DNA of 64,000 nucleotides from the NCBI RefSeq assembly GCF_000473045.1, contig NZ_AXAY01000007.1, forward strand, positions 158,645 to 222,644, written 5' to 3'. The notes beneath the pieces were generated by a model. That model had not been told where the DNA came from. It did not search any database and was given only the letters and a program-made list of their open reading frames with translations. The DNA is from Bradyrhizobium sp. WSM3983 (lineage in GTDB: Bacteria > Pseudomonadota > Alphaproteobacteria > Rhizobiales > Xanthobacteraceae). The position numbers and the translations under genes are program-made. Every line of letters starts with the position of its first letter. The stretch's first letter is position 1. Shown in pieces: positions 18,293-26,151 of this stretch.

Positions 18293-19014
18293 TCCAGCCA
18301 TTGCATCACTTCAGTGACGCTCTCCACCCGCAGCCGCTCGGGCAGTCGTGGTCGCGAGATCATGATCACGGGCAGGCCAAGCATGCGGGCGGCATCGATC
18401 TTGGCGCGCGCACCGTCGCCGCCGGAATTGCGCGCCACGATCCACGCGATGCCGCGTCTGCGCATCATCTCCAACTCGCCATCAAGGGTGAACGGTCCGC
18501 GCGATACGATCACATCGGCAGCGAAGGGCAGCGGCGCTTCGGGCGGATCGACGAATCGCAGCGTGTAGGTGTGCTGCGGCCGCGTCGCGAACGGCGCGAT
18601 GTGTTGGCGGCCGATGCCGAGGAACACGCTTGTGGGCGCTTCGGGAAGGGCGGCACCCGCGGCGTTGACATCACCGACTTCGATCCAGTTGTCGCCCGGT
18701 CCTCTGGTCCAGGGCGCACGTTCCAGCGCCACCAGTGGCGTACCGGTTTCTGCACACGCTTCGACGGCGTTGCGGCTCATCTCGGCCGCGAAAGGATGCG
18801 TCGCGTCGATCACATGCGTGATGCCTTCGCGCCTGACGTAATCGGCAAGCCCGCTCACGCCACCAAAACCGCCGATGCGGGTCGGCAGCGGCTGATCGGC
18901 AGGCGCGCGCGTGCGGCCACCGTAAGAATACACGGCATCAATGCCCGCGCGTGCGATCTCCGCGGCGAGCAAGCTCGCATCGGTAATTCCGCCCAATATA
19001 AGGGCGCGCATCAT
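18268..19014 (-). CDS. cobK: Precorrin-6A reductase CobK
   Basis: NADPH-dependent reduction of precorrin-6A. About 248 residues with LILGGITDASLLA at the N-terminus for dinucleotide binding and VIDATHPFAAEMSRNA, the family signature. The double ATG at 19014/19011 is preceded by AGGGA and is the credible start; the frame to 19038 adds residues from within cobL. It is the only gene against the direction of the long operon. Its start codon overlaps the cobL start by two bases. Confidence 0.95.
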   Translation of the reverse strand: MMRALILGGITDASLLAAEIARAGIDAVYSYGGRTRAPADQPLPTRIGGFGGVSGLADYVRREGITHVIDATHPFAAEMSRNAVEACAETGTPLVALERAPWTRGPGDNWIEVGDVNAAGAALPEAPTSVFLGIGRQHIAPFATRPQHTYTLRFVDPPEAPLPFAADVIVSRGPFTLDGELEMMRRRGIAWIVARNSGGDGARAKIDAARMLGLPVIMISRPRLPERLRVESVTEVMQWLDHRTCLGA

Positions 19015-20194
19015 GACTGATCCCTGGCTGACCATCATCGGTATCAGCGAAGATGGCCTTGCCGGGCTGTCGGAAGCAAGCCGAAAGGCCCTGTCCAGCG
19101 CGGAAACCGTCTTTGGCGGCGAGCGTCATCTCGCGCTTGCGGATGTGGGAAGCCGCGGCCGCGTGTGGCCGGTGCCGTTCGACGCTGACATCGTGCTGAG
19201 CTGCCGCGGCCGGCCGACGGCGGTGCTGGCCTCCGGCGATCCGTTTTGGTACGGCGCGGGTGCAAGCCTCGCCGAGAAGCTTTATGGGGACGAGTGGATC
19301 GCGCATCCGGCGCCATCGACCTTCTCGCTCGCCGCCGCGCGCCTGGGTTGGCGGCTCGAAGCAACAGCCTGTCTCGGTCTCCACGCCGCACCGTTCGAGC
19401 GCCTTGTGCCGCATTTGGCGCAAGATGCACGCATCATTTGCCTAGTGCGCGACGCAGCGGCGATGGCCAAACTCGCCAAATGGCTGACGGAACGCGGATG
19501 GGGCGCCTCGCTCCTGTGGACTCTCGCCGCCCTTGGCGGCCCACGCGAATACATCGACCAGCATCGCGCAGATCTCTTCGCTGAGGATATTGCTGGAAAT
19601 CTGGTTGCGGTGGCGGTGCAGGCGAGGGGAGGCCAAGGCATTCCCCGCAGCTCGGGCCTTGCGGACGATCTCTTTGTCCATGACGGCCAGATCACGAAGC
19701 GACCGATGCGCGCGCTCGCACTCTCGGCGTTGGCGCCACGTCTCGGCGAGCGGTTGTGGGATATCGGCGCCGGGTCCGGCTCGGTCTCGGTGGAGTGGGC
19801 GCTGTGCGGCGGCACCGCGATTGCGATCGAAGCGCGCGAGGATCGCGCCGCAAATGCGCGCAGCAATGCGGCCGTGTTCGGATTGGCGCATCGGATCACC
19901 GTCCTCACCGGGCAAGCCCCCGAAGCGCTTGCCGCCCTGGACCCGCCCGATGCCGTCTTCATCGGCGGTGGTCTCGACCTTGCGATGTTCGACTCTATCT
20001 GGTCGCGGCTCGCGCCGGGTGCGCGTCTGGTCGCACATGCGGTGACGCTGGAGACGGATGCGCTGCTCGGCGAGCTGCATCAGCGTCATGGCGGCGAGCT
20101 GATGCGAGTCGAGATTGCGCATGTCGCTCCGCTCGGCCGCTACCGGTCATGGGAGGCGGCGCGGCCGGTGGTGCAGTGGAGTGCAGTCCGATGA
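19013..20194 (+). CDS. cobL: Precorrin-6Y C5,15-methyltransferase (decarboxylating) CobL
   Basis: Methylates C-5 and C-15 and decarboxylates the C-12 acetate. The 393 residues are a CbiE-CbiT fusion: residues 1 to about 215 are a tetrapyrrole methylase ([25 protein letters not shown]) and about 230-393 a Rossmann methyltransferase with [18 protein letters not shown] at 19013 follows AAGGG. The longer frame from 18941 is antisense to cobK and is rejected. Transcription must cross cobK from cobJ or start inside it. Confidence 0.95.
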   Translation: MTDPWLTIIGISEDGLAGLSEASRKALSSAETVFGGERHLALADVGSRGRVWPVPFDADIVLSCRGRPTAVLASGDPFWYGAGASLAEKLYGDEWIAHPAPSTFSLAAARLGWRLEATACLGLHAAPFERLVPHLAQDARIICLVRDAAAMAKLAKWLTERGWGASLLWTLAALGGPREYIDQHRADLFAEDIAGNLVAVAVQARGGQGIPRSSGLADDLFVHDGQITKRPMRALALSALAPRLGERLWDIGAGSGSVSVEWALCGGTAIAIEAREDRAANARSNAAVFGLAHRITVLTGQAPEALAALDPPDAVFIGGGLDLAMFDSIWSRLAPGARLVAHAVTLETDALLGELHQRHGGELMRVEIAHVAPLGRYRSWEAARPVVQWSAVR

Positions 20195-20559
20195 AGGTGG
20201 CCGGGCTCGGATTCAAAAAGGATGTCACGCTCGTCTCGTTGCGCGAGGCGCTTCTGGCGGCCGGCGGCACTCAAGGCCTTGCGGCGTTGGCGACCGTCAT
20301 CGACAAGGCCGATGCGGAGCCGTTGAAGCAGCTCGCGCGCGAGTGCGGCGTTCCGATCAGGGCCGTCCCGGCCGAAATGCTGGCCGGTATCGCCACGCCG
20401 ACGCAGTCGCAGCTCATCACCGAAAAATTCGGCACGGGATCGGTCGCCGAGGCGGCGGCGCTCGCCGCGGCCGGCCCTCGCGCGCGACTCATCGCAACGC
20501 GCGCCGTCTCGCGAGATCGCACCGCGACCGCCGCGATCGCCGAAGGAGAGGGGGTATGA
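20191..20559 (+). CDS. cobE: CobE, homologue of the CbiG C-terminal domain
   Basis: A 122-residue protein that corresponds to the C-terminal domain of CbiG, found as a stand-alone protein in aerobic cobalamin producers. Signatures are [21 protein letters not shown]-like [24 protein letters not shown], and a basic C-terminus. Its biochemical step is not well established. Start by ATGA overlap with cobL; stop overlaps the cobM start in the same way. Confidence 0.9.
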   Translation: MKVAGLGFKKDVTLVSLREALLAAGGTQGLAALATVIDKADAEPLKQLARECGVPIRAVPAEMLAGIATPTQSQLITEKFGTGSVAEAAALAAAGPRARLIATRAVSRDRTATAAIAEGEGV

Positions 20560-21338
20560 CGGTGCACTTCATCGGCGCCGGGCCGGGCGCTGCCGATCTT
20601 CTCACTTTGCGCGGACGCGATTTGATCGCGGCCTGTCCGGTCTGTCTCTATGCTGGCTCGCTGGTGCCGGAGGGCGTGCTGGCGCATTGCCCGCCCGGCG
20701 CGCGCATCGTCAATACGGCGCCGTTGTCTCTCGACGAGATCGTCGCGGAGCTTGCCACCGCGCATGCGGAGGGCAAGGACGTTGCGCGGCTGCATTCCGG
20801 CGATCTCTCGATCTGGTCGGCGATGGGCGAGCAGCTTCGCCGCTTGCGCGCACTCGGCATTCCCTTCACGGTGACGCCGGGCGTGCCGTCCTTCGCAGCC
20901 GCTGCCGCCGCGCTCGAAGCCGAGCTGACATTGCCCGGTCTTGCCCAGTCGGTCGTGCTGACGCGCACGCCGGGCCGCGCCAGCGTGATGCCCGAGGGCG
21001 AGAAGCTCGCGGCCTTTGCCGCAACGGGCGCGGTGCTTGCCATCCATTTGTCGATCCATCTGCTCGACAAGGTCATCGCCGAGCTGACGCCGCCTTACGG
21101 CGCGGAGTGTCCGGTCGCTATCGTCTGGCGCGCGAGCTGGCCCGATCAGCGCATCGTGCGCGCTACGCTTGCGACGCTCGACGCCGCCGTCGGAGGCGAG
21201 ATGGAGCGAACCGCGCTCATCCTGGTTGGCAAGACTCTTGGCGCTGCGGATTTTGACGAGAGCCGCCTCTATGCCGCTGACTACGATCGCCGCTATCGGC
21301 CTGTCGGCGCCGAGCCGCGCTTTCCGGAGGCGTGGTGA
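20556..21338 (+). CDS. cobM: Precorrin-4 C11-methyltransferase CobM
   Basis: Methylates precorrin-4 at C-11. A 260-residue tetrapyrrole methylase with [28 protein letters not shown] and [17 protein letters not shown], diagnostic of CobM/CbiF. The ATG at 20556 overlaps the cobE stop. The frame is open upstream through cobE, but that part is a shadow. Confidence 0.97.
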   Translation: MTVHFIGAGPGAADLLTLRGRDLIAACPVCLYAGSLVPEGVLAHCPPGARIVNTAPLSLDEIVAELATAHAEGKDVARLHSGDLSIWSAMGEQLRRLRALGIPFTVTPGVPSFAAAAAALEAELTLPGLAQSVVLTRTPGRASVMPEGEKLAAFAATGAVLAIHLSIHLLDKVIAELTPPYGAECPVAIVWRASWPDQRIVRATLATLDAAVGGEMERTALILVGKTLGAADFDESRLYAADYDRRYRPVGAEPRFPEAW

Positions 21339-22648
21339 TGCCGGCGGGTCTCGTCATCTCCGCGCCAGCCTCCGGCGTCGGCAAGACCACGCTGACGCTG
21401 GCGCTCGCGCGCGCCTGGCGCAATCGCGGATTGCACGTGCAGTGCTTCAAGAGCGGACCGGACTATATCGATCCCGCCTTTCACGCCGCCGCCACAGGCC
21501 ACGCCTCCGTCAATGTCGATAGCTGGGCAATGGACCGCGCGACGATCGCGCATCTCGTCAGCCGGGGCCTTGACGCCGACATCGTGCTCGCCGAGGGCTC
21601 GATGGGCCTGTTCGACGGCGTTGCCGCGCGCGGTGTTTCCGGCACCGGAGCCACCGCCGACATCGCTGAGATGCTGGGCTGGCCGGTGGTGCTGGTGATC
21701 GACCCCTCCGGGCAAGCGCAGACGGCCGCGGCGATTGCCGCAGGTCTTCGCGACTATCGCGCCGGCGTGCGCCTTGCCGGCGTCGTGCTCAACCGCGTCG
21801 CGAGCCCCCGTCACGAGGACCTCGTGCGTTGTGCGCTCAATGACGCCGGCATCGCAATGTTCGGCGCGCTGCCGCGCCATGCCGAGATCAGCCTGCCGAA
21901 GCGGCATCTCGGCCTGGTGCAGGCCGAGGAGCAGGCCGAGATCGGAAAACTGATCGACGAAGCCGCGCGCTTTGTCTCAGAGCATGTCGATCTCGATGCG
22001 GTGCTGCGCTCGGCGGCCGCGTGGTCTGTGCAACCAGCGGCGAACGGCTTGAACGTGACGCCGCCCGGTCAGCGCATCGCGCTCGCGCGCGATACTGCGT
22101 TCTCCTTCGTCTATCCGCATATGCTGGAAGCCTGGCGCGCGGCCGGCGCGGAGATCTTGACATTCTCGCCGCTTGCCGATGAAGCGCCTGATGCCAGCGC
22201 CGATGTGTGCTGGCTGCCCGGCGGATATCCCGAGCTTCATGCCAGCAAGATCGCCGCCAATGCGCGCTTCCGCAATGGCCTGCGCGCCTTCGCCGAGACA
22301 CGGCCGGTGCACGGCGAATGCGGAGGCTATATGGTGCTGGGAACGGCTTTGACCGATGCCGACGGTATCAGGCATGAGATGACGGGCGTGCTCGGACTGG
22401 AGACGAGCTTTGCCAAGCGCCGCATGCATCTGGGCTATCGTCTCGCTGCACTCGCAGCGCCGATGCCGGGCCATCAGGTCGGTGCGCGCCTGCGCGGTCA
22501 TGAATTTCACTATTCGACGATCGTCGCCCAGCCCGATACGCCGCTGGCCGTCGTGCAGGACGCAACCGGCGCGGTCATCGCTGAAACCGGCTCGCGGCGC
22601 GGCCACGCCACTGGCACGTTCTTCCATCTGATTGCGGAGGACCGGTGA
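21338..22648 (+). CDS. cobB: Hydrogenobyrinic acid a,c-diamide synthase CobB
   Basis: Glutamine- and ATP-dependent amidation of the a and c acetate side chains before cobalt insertion. The 436 residues have an N-terminal ATPase with P-loop SGVGKTT (12-18) and FKSGPDYIDP, and a C-terminal amidotransferase with Cys328 in VHGECGGYMVLG. Three in-frame starts lie together (GTG 21332, GTG 21335, ATG 21338). GGAGG 7-8 bases upstream favours the ATG, which overlaps the cobM stop by one base. Confidence 0.96.
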   Translation: MPAGLVISAPASGVGKTTLTLALARAWRNRGLHVQCFKSGPDYIDPAFHAAATGHASVNVDSWAMDRATIAHLVSRGLDADIVLAEGSMGLFDGVAARGVSGTGATADIAEMLGWPVVLVIDPSGQAQTAAAIAAGLRDYRAGVRLAGVVLNRVASPRHEDLVRCALNDAGIAMFGALPRHAEISLPKRHLGLVQAEEQAEIGKLIDEAARFVSEHVDLDAVLRSAAAWSVQPAANGLNVTPPGQRIALARDTAFSFVYPHMLEAWRAAGAEILTFSPLADEAPDASADVCWLPGGYPELHASKIAANARFRNGLRAFAETRPVHGECGGYMVLGTALTDADGIRHEMTGVLGLETSFAKRRMHLGYRLAALAAPMPGHQVGARLRGHEFHYSTIVAQPDTPLAVVQDATGAVIAETGSRRGHATGTFFHLIAEDR

Positions 22649-23376
22649 GCGGCTTTGTCTCCTTCATTTCCGCCGGCCCCGGCGATCCCGAGCTTCTCAC
22701 GCTCAAGGGCGCCGCGCGGCTGCGCGAGGCCGATGTCGTGCTCTATGACGATCTCGCCTCCGGCGCGATCCTCGATCTCGCGCGGCCCGACGCCAATCTT
22801 GTCGCGGTCGGGAAGCGGGCAGGGCGGCCGTCAACAAAACAGCATCACGTCAACCGCCTCCTGGTCGACTACGCCGCGACGGGCGTGCGCGTCGTGCGGC
22901 TGAAGTCGGGCGATGCCGGAATCTTCGGCCGGCTCGAGGAGGAGCTCGAGACGTTGCGTGAGGCCGGCATCGGCTACGAGATCATTCCGGGCGTCACTTC
23001 GGCTTGCGTTGCCGCCGCGCAAGCCGGCATTCCCCTGACCCGCCGCCACACCTCGCGCCGGGTGCAGTTCGTGACCGGCGCCGATGTCACCGGCGAGCTG
23101 CCGCAGAATTTGAACTGGGCGGCGCTGGCCGACCCGGACGCGACCACCGTCGTCTACATGGGCCGGCGCACGTTTCCGGCGCTCGTCGCGAAATTGATCG
23201 AGCACGGTCTTGCGCCCAGGACACCGGCGCTGTTCGCCGAGTCCCTCGGCCGTCCCGACGAGCGGCTGGTGCGCACCACCATTGCCGAGCTCGCCGAGCA
23301 ACTCGCGCGCGGCGGCGCGGCTTCCACGGCGGCCGTGATCATGTTCGGCGCGCTGGCGGAGGGCGGATCGTCATGA
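22645..23376 (+). CDS. cobA: Uroporphyrinogen-III C-methyltransferase CobA
   Basis: Makes precorrin-2 by two SAM-dependent methylations, the entry step of the corrin branch. The 243 residues lack a siroheme synthase domain, so this is the dedicated cobalamin form and not CysG. Signatures: ISAGPGDPELLTLKGAARL, VGKRAGRPSTKQHHVN, RLKSGDAGIFGRLEEE. It starts with GTG in a 4-base overlap with the cobB stop. Confidence 0.96.
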   Translation: MSGFVSFISAGPGDPELLTLKGAARLREADVVLYDDLASGAILDLARPDANLVAVGKRAGRPSTKQHHVNRLLVDYAATGVRVVRLKSGDAGIFGRLEEELETLREAGIGYEIIPGVTSACVAAAQAGIPLTRRHTSRRVQFVTGADVTGELPQNLNWAALADPDATTVVYMGRRTFPALVAKLIEHGLAPRTPALFAESLGRPDERLVRTTIAELAEQLARGGAASTAAVIMFGALAEGGSS

Positions 23377-24122
23377 TGACCCTCTCCCTGATCGGCATCG
23401 GTTGCGGCGATCCCGGGCAGCTCACGCGCGCTGCGGTTCAAACCATCAACGCAGCCGATCTCGTTCTGATCCCGCGCAAGGGGACGGCAAAATCCGATCT
23501 CGCCGATCTCAGGCGCACCATCTGCGCGGATGTGCTCACCAACGACAACACACGCATTGCCGAGTTCGATCTTCCCCTACGCGACGCCGGTGAAGCCGAT
23601 TACCGCAAGGGCGTGGACGATTGGCACGACGCGATCGCCGCGACCTGGTCGCAGACGATCGCTGATCATCTCGGCGGTGACGGTAAGGTCGCGCTGCTGA
23701 TCTGGGGCGATCCCTCGCTGTACGATTCCTCGCTGCGCATCGCGCGGCGGCTCAATCCGTTGCCTGATATTGAGGTCGTGCCCGGCATCACCTCGATCCA
23801 GGCGCTGTGCGCGGCGCATGCGCTGCCGCTCAATGACATCGGCGAGCCCTTTCTGGTCACGACAGGACGCCGCTTGCGCGAAGGCGGCTGGCCGGCGGGC
23901 GTCGATACTGTGGTGGTGATGCTCGACGGCGGCACGGCGTTCCAGTCGCTCGATCCGGCGGGACTTCACATCTGGTGGGGCGCCTATCTCGGCATGCCAG
24001 ATCAGATCATCATGTCCGGCGCGCTGGCTGTCGTAGGCCCGCGTATCGTCGCAGCGCGACAGGACGCGCGCGAGCGGCATGGCTGGATCATGGACAGTTA
24101 CATTCTCAAGCGCAGGCCGTAA
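23373..24122 (+). CDS. cobF: Precorrin-6A synthase (deacetylating) CobF
   Basis: C-1 methylation of precorrin-5 with loss of the extruded acetyl group. The 249 residues carry LIGIGCGDPGQLTRAAV, LIPRKGTAKSDLADLRR and LLIWGDPSLYDSSLRIA, diagnostic of CobF. Either ATG at 23373 or 23376 may start it; the first overlaps the cobA stop. CobF occurs only in the aerobic pathway. Confidence 0.96.
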   Translation: MMTLSLIGIGCGDPGQLTRAAVQTINAADLVLIPRKGTAKSDLADLRRTICADVLTNDNTRIAEFDLPLRDAGEADYRKGVDDWHDAIAATWSQTIADHLGGDGKVALLIWGDPSLYDSSLRIARRLNPLPDIEVVPGITSIQALCAAHALPLNDIGEPFLVTTGRRLREGGWPAGVDTVVVMLDGGTAFQSLDPAGLHIWWGAYLGMPDQIIMSGALAVVGPRIVAARQDARERHGWIMDSYILKRRP

Positions 24123-24132
24123 GCGAGGCAGC

Positions 24133-25185
24133 ATGCTCCCTGAATGGGTTACTCAGAAATGCCCCGAGATCTCCGCCCCTCATCGCGACGCCGCGATCGC
24201 GCGGCAGGCGCAACTGACAAAACCGACCGGGGCGCTCGGCCGGCTCGAGCAGCTCGCGATCGAGCTTGCCGGCTTGCAGGCAACCGAACGCCCTCGAGCC
24301 GCACGCGTGCCGATCATCATCTTCGCCGGCGATCACGGCATCGTCGCGCAGGGCGTGTCGGCCTATCCGCAAGCTGTCACCATCGCGATGATGGCGAACT
24401 TTGCGTCTGGCGGTGCCGCGATCTCGGTGCTGGCGCGCGAGCTTGGTTCGACCCTTGAGGTCGTCGACGCCGGCACGCTGGCGGAGGCGGAGATGCCGGG
24501 CATTGTCATGGACAAGCCGAGGCTTGGTACCCGCGATTTCAGCGTCGACGCTGCACTCACGCCGGCGGAGCTGGCATTCGCCTTCGAGGCTGGCCAGCGC
24601 GCCGTGGCGCGTGCCAAGGCCAATCAGCCCGATCTCCTGATCTTCGGCGAGATGGGGATCGGCAACACCACGGCCTCGGCGGCGATCGCCGCGGGCCTGC
24701 TCGGCATCAGCGCCGGGGAAATCGCGGGCACGGGTACCGGTGTCGATGCAGCGGGACGTGCGCACAAGGCGCGCGTGATCGATGCGGCGATCGCGCGTCA
24801 CGGTGTTGCGGGTGCAGCACCCGAAAAGATCCTCTGCGCCGTGGGCGGCCTCGAGATCGCGGCGATCTCCGGCGCGATCATCGCGGCAGCGCAGGCGCGC
24901 ATTCCCGTGCTGATCGACGGTTTTATCGTCTCGGTTGCAGCCCTGGCGGCGGTGCGGCTGAATCCATCGTGCCAGCCGTTCCAGCTCGCCTCGCATCAAT
25001 CGGCCGAACAAGGCCACCGGCTGGTGCTACGCGCGCTGAACGTGCAGCCGCTGATCAGCCTCGATCTCAGGCTCGGGGAGGGATCGGGCGCTGCGATCGC
25101 CCTGCCGCTGGTACGGTCGGCCTGCGCGCTTCACAACGACATGGCGACGTTCGCGCAGGCCAATGTGCCGGATCGGCCGGCCTGA
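24133..25185 (+). CDS. cobT: Nicotinate-nucleotide-dimethylbenzimidazole phosphoribosyltransferase
   Basis: Activates 5,6-dimethylbenzimidazole to alpha-ribazole 5'-phosphate. The 350 residues show GEMGIGNTT (172-180) and the catalytic base Glu316 in RLGEGSGAAIALPLV, equivalent to Glu317 of Salmonella CobT. The start is ATG 24133, 10 bases after cobF; the upstream frame is a cobF shadow. P. denitrificans calls this cobU. It is not the chelatase subunit CobT. The 3' end is one base from that of the convergent phosphatase gene. Confidence 0.96.
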   Translation: MLPEWVTQKCPEISAPHRDAAIARQAQLTKPTGALGRLEQLAIELAGLQATERPRAARVPIIIFAGDHGIVAQGVSAYPQAVTIAMMANFASGGAAISVLARELGSTLEVVDAGTLAEAEMPGIVMDKPRLGTRDFSVDAALTPAELAFAFEAGQRAVARAKANQPDLLIFGEMGIGNTTASAAIAAGLLGISAGEIAGTGTGVDAAGRAHKARVIDAAIARHGVAGAAPEKILCAVGGLEIAAISGAIIAAAQARIPVLIDGFIVSVAALAAVRLNPSCQPFQLASHQSAEQGHRLVLRALNVQPLISLDLRLGEGSGAAIALPLVRSACALHNDMATFAQANVPDRPA

Positions 25186-25186
25186 T

Positions 25187-25759
25187 TCACGCCATGCGCT
25201 GATTGACCGAGACGACGCGCCAGCCGATCGCGAGCCGATCGATCCGGGTCAGGGAGAGCGGATCGACTACGAAGCGCAAGGCGGCTTCCGGCGTCAGGTC
25301 GAGCGCGATGCAGAGCGCGGCGCGGATGGTGCCGGAATGCACGACGAGCGTTGCCGAACCTGCGCCGATCCGTGCGAGCCCCAGCCGGACGCGCGCGACC
25401 TGATCCTCAAAACTTTCCCCGCCCGGCGTCCGTCCGCGCGCGGGATCGCTCCAGAACTGCGCATACGCCTCGCCACCGCTCGCTGCAAGTTCGTCATGCC
25501 GCCGGCCGGTCCAGTCGCCAAAATCCTGCTCGCTGAATTCGGTCAGCAACTCAGGCTCCAGCCCCAGCGCGCGCGCCGTCTCGACCGTGCGTCGCGCCGG
25601 GCTCGCATAGCTCGCCGCATCCGGCGGCAGAAGCCGGCGCAGCGCCTCCAGATGCACGCGATCGCCAAAGTCCGCCGGCGCATCGGTCGCATGGATGGTC
25701 CCCGCGACGCCGTCGACGGGGGCATGCCGTATCAGCCAGAGGAAGGTCTCGCCTTCCAT
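25187..25759 (-). CDS. Histidine phosphatase, possibly alpha-ribazole phosphatase
   Basis: A 190-residue phosphoglycerate-mutase-like phosphatase. The catalytic motif is LIRHAPVDG, with Arg11-His12, and the second conserved His lies in VVHSGTIRAAL; EQDFGDWTGR is also typical. Context beside cobT suggests dephosphorylation of alpha-ribazole phosphate or adenosylcobalamin phosphate (the CobC role of Salmonella), but this subgroup is variable and the substrate is inferred. The start at 25759 has GGGAGA upstream; earlier in-frame starts lack one. Confidence 0.88.
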   Translation of the reverse strand: MEGETFLWLIRHAPVDGVAGTIHATDAPADFGDRVHLEALRRLLPPDAASYASPARRTVETARALGLEPELLTEFSEQDFGDWTGRRHDELAASGGEAYAQFWSDPARGRTPGGESFEDQVARVRLGLARIGAGSATLVVHSGTIRAALCIALDLTPEAALRFVVDPLSLTRIDRLAIGWRVVSVNQRMA

Positions 25760-25812
25760 GCAGATCTCCCAGGGAAGTTGGCCGCTGTGGCAATATCGCC
25801 GCAACAGACACA

Positions 25813-25841
25813 TTGACTCTGTCTGCGCCGTAATCCTAGAT
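25813..25841 (+). promoter_or_regulatory. Candidate sigma-70 type promoter for the receptor operon
   Basis: TTGACT (25813-25818), 17 bases, then CTAGAT (25836-25841). The expected start near 25848 fits the 5' edge of the riboswitch. The same arrangement of a TTGAC box about 35 bases before the riboswitch is seen at the first riboswitch. Confidence 0.42.
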
Positions 25842-25847
25842 GGCGAT

Positions 25848-26035
25848 GACGGTTTCCCCGAGAGGGGATGAAAAGGGAATGCGGTGCGGGGACCTTGTCC
25901 CCAATGCCGTAGCTGCCCCCGCAACTGTAAGCGGTGAATCCTTCGTCAGAAGCCACTGGGTCCTCGGTCCCGGGAAGGCGACGAAGCGGTCACGACCCGC
26001 GAGCCAGGAGACCTGCCGTCAGCCGTGGTCACACG
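25848..26035 (+). promoter_or_regulatory. Cobalamin riboswitch (second copy)
   Basis: Core elements in order: AAAGGGAATGCGG (about 25871-25883), GCTGCCCCCGCAACTG (about 25912-25927), GCCACTGGG, GGGAAGGCG and a full B12 box GAGCCAGGAGACCTGCC (26001-26017). It leads the TonB-dependent receptor and PepSY genes, about 120 bases ahead of the start codon. The rest of the 392-base gap from 25760 to 26151 is promoter and leader; I see no ORF worth calling there. Confidence 0.95.
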
Positions 26036-26151
26036 CGAAGATGTCGGTCGGGGAGTACAGACATTCGGCTTCATCGGAAGGCTGAGAGCCGGAAGATGGG
26101 ACCTTGGTTCGCGGTGACGTGCCACTGACGTCACACCGAGGTCCAAGGACC

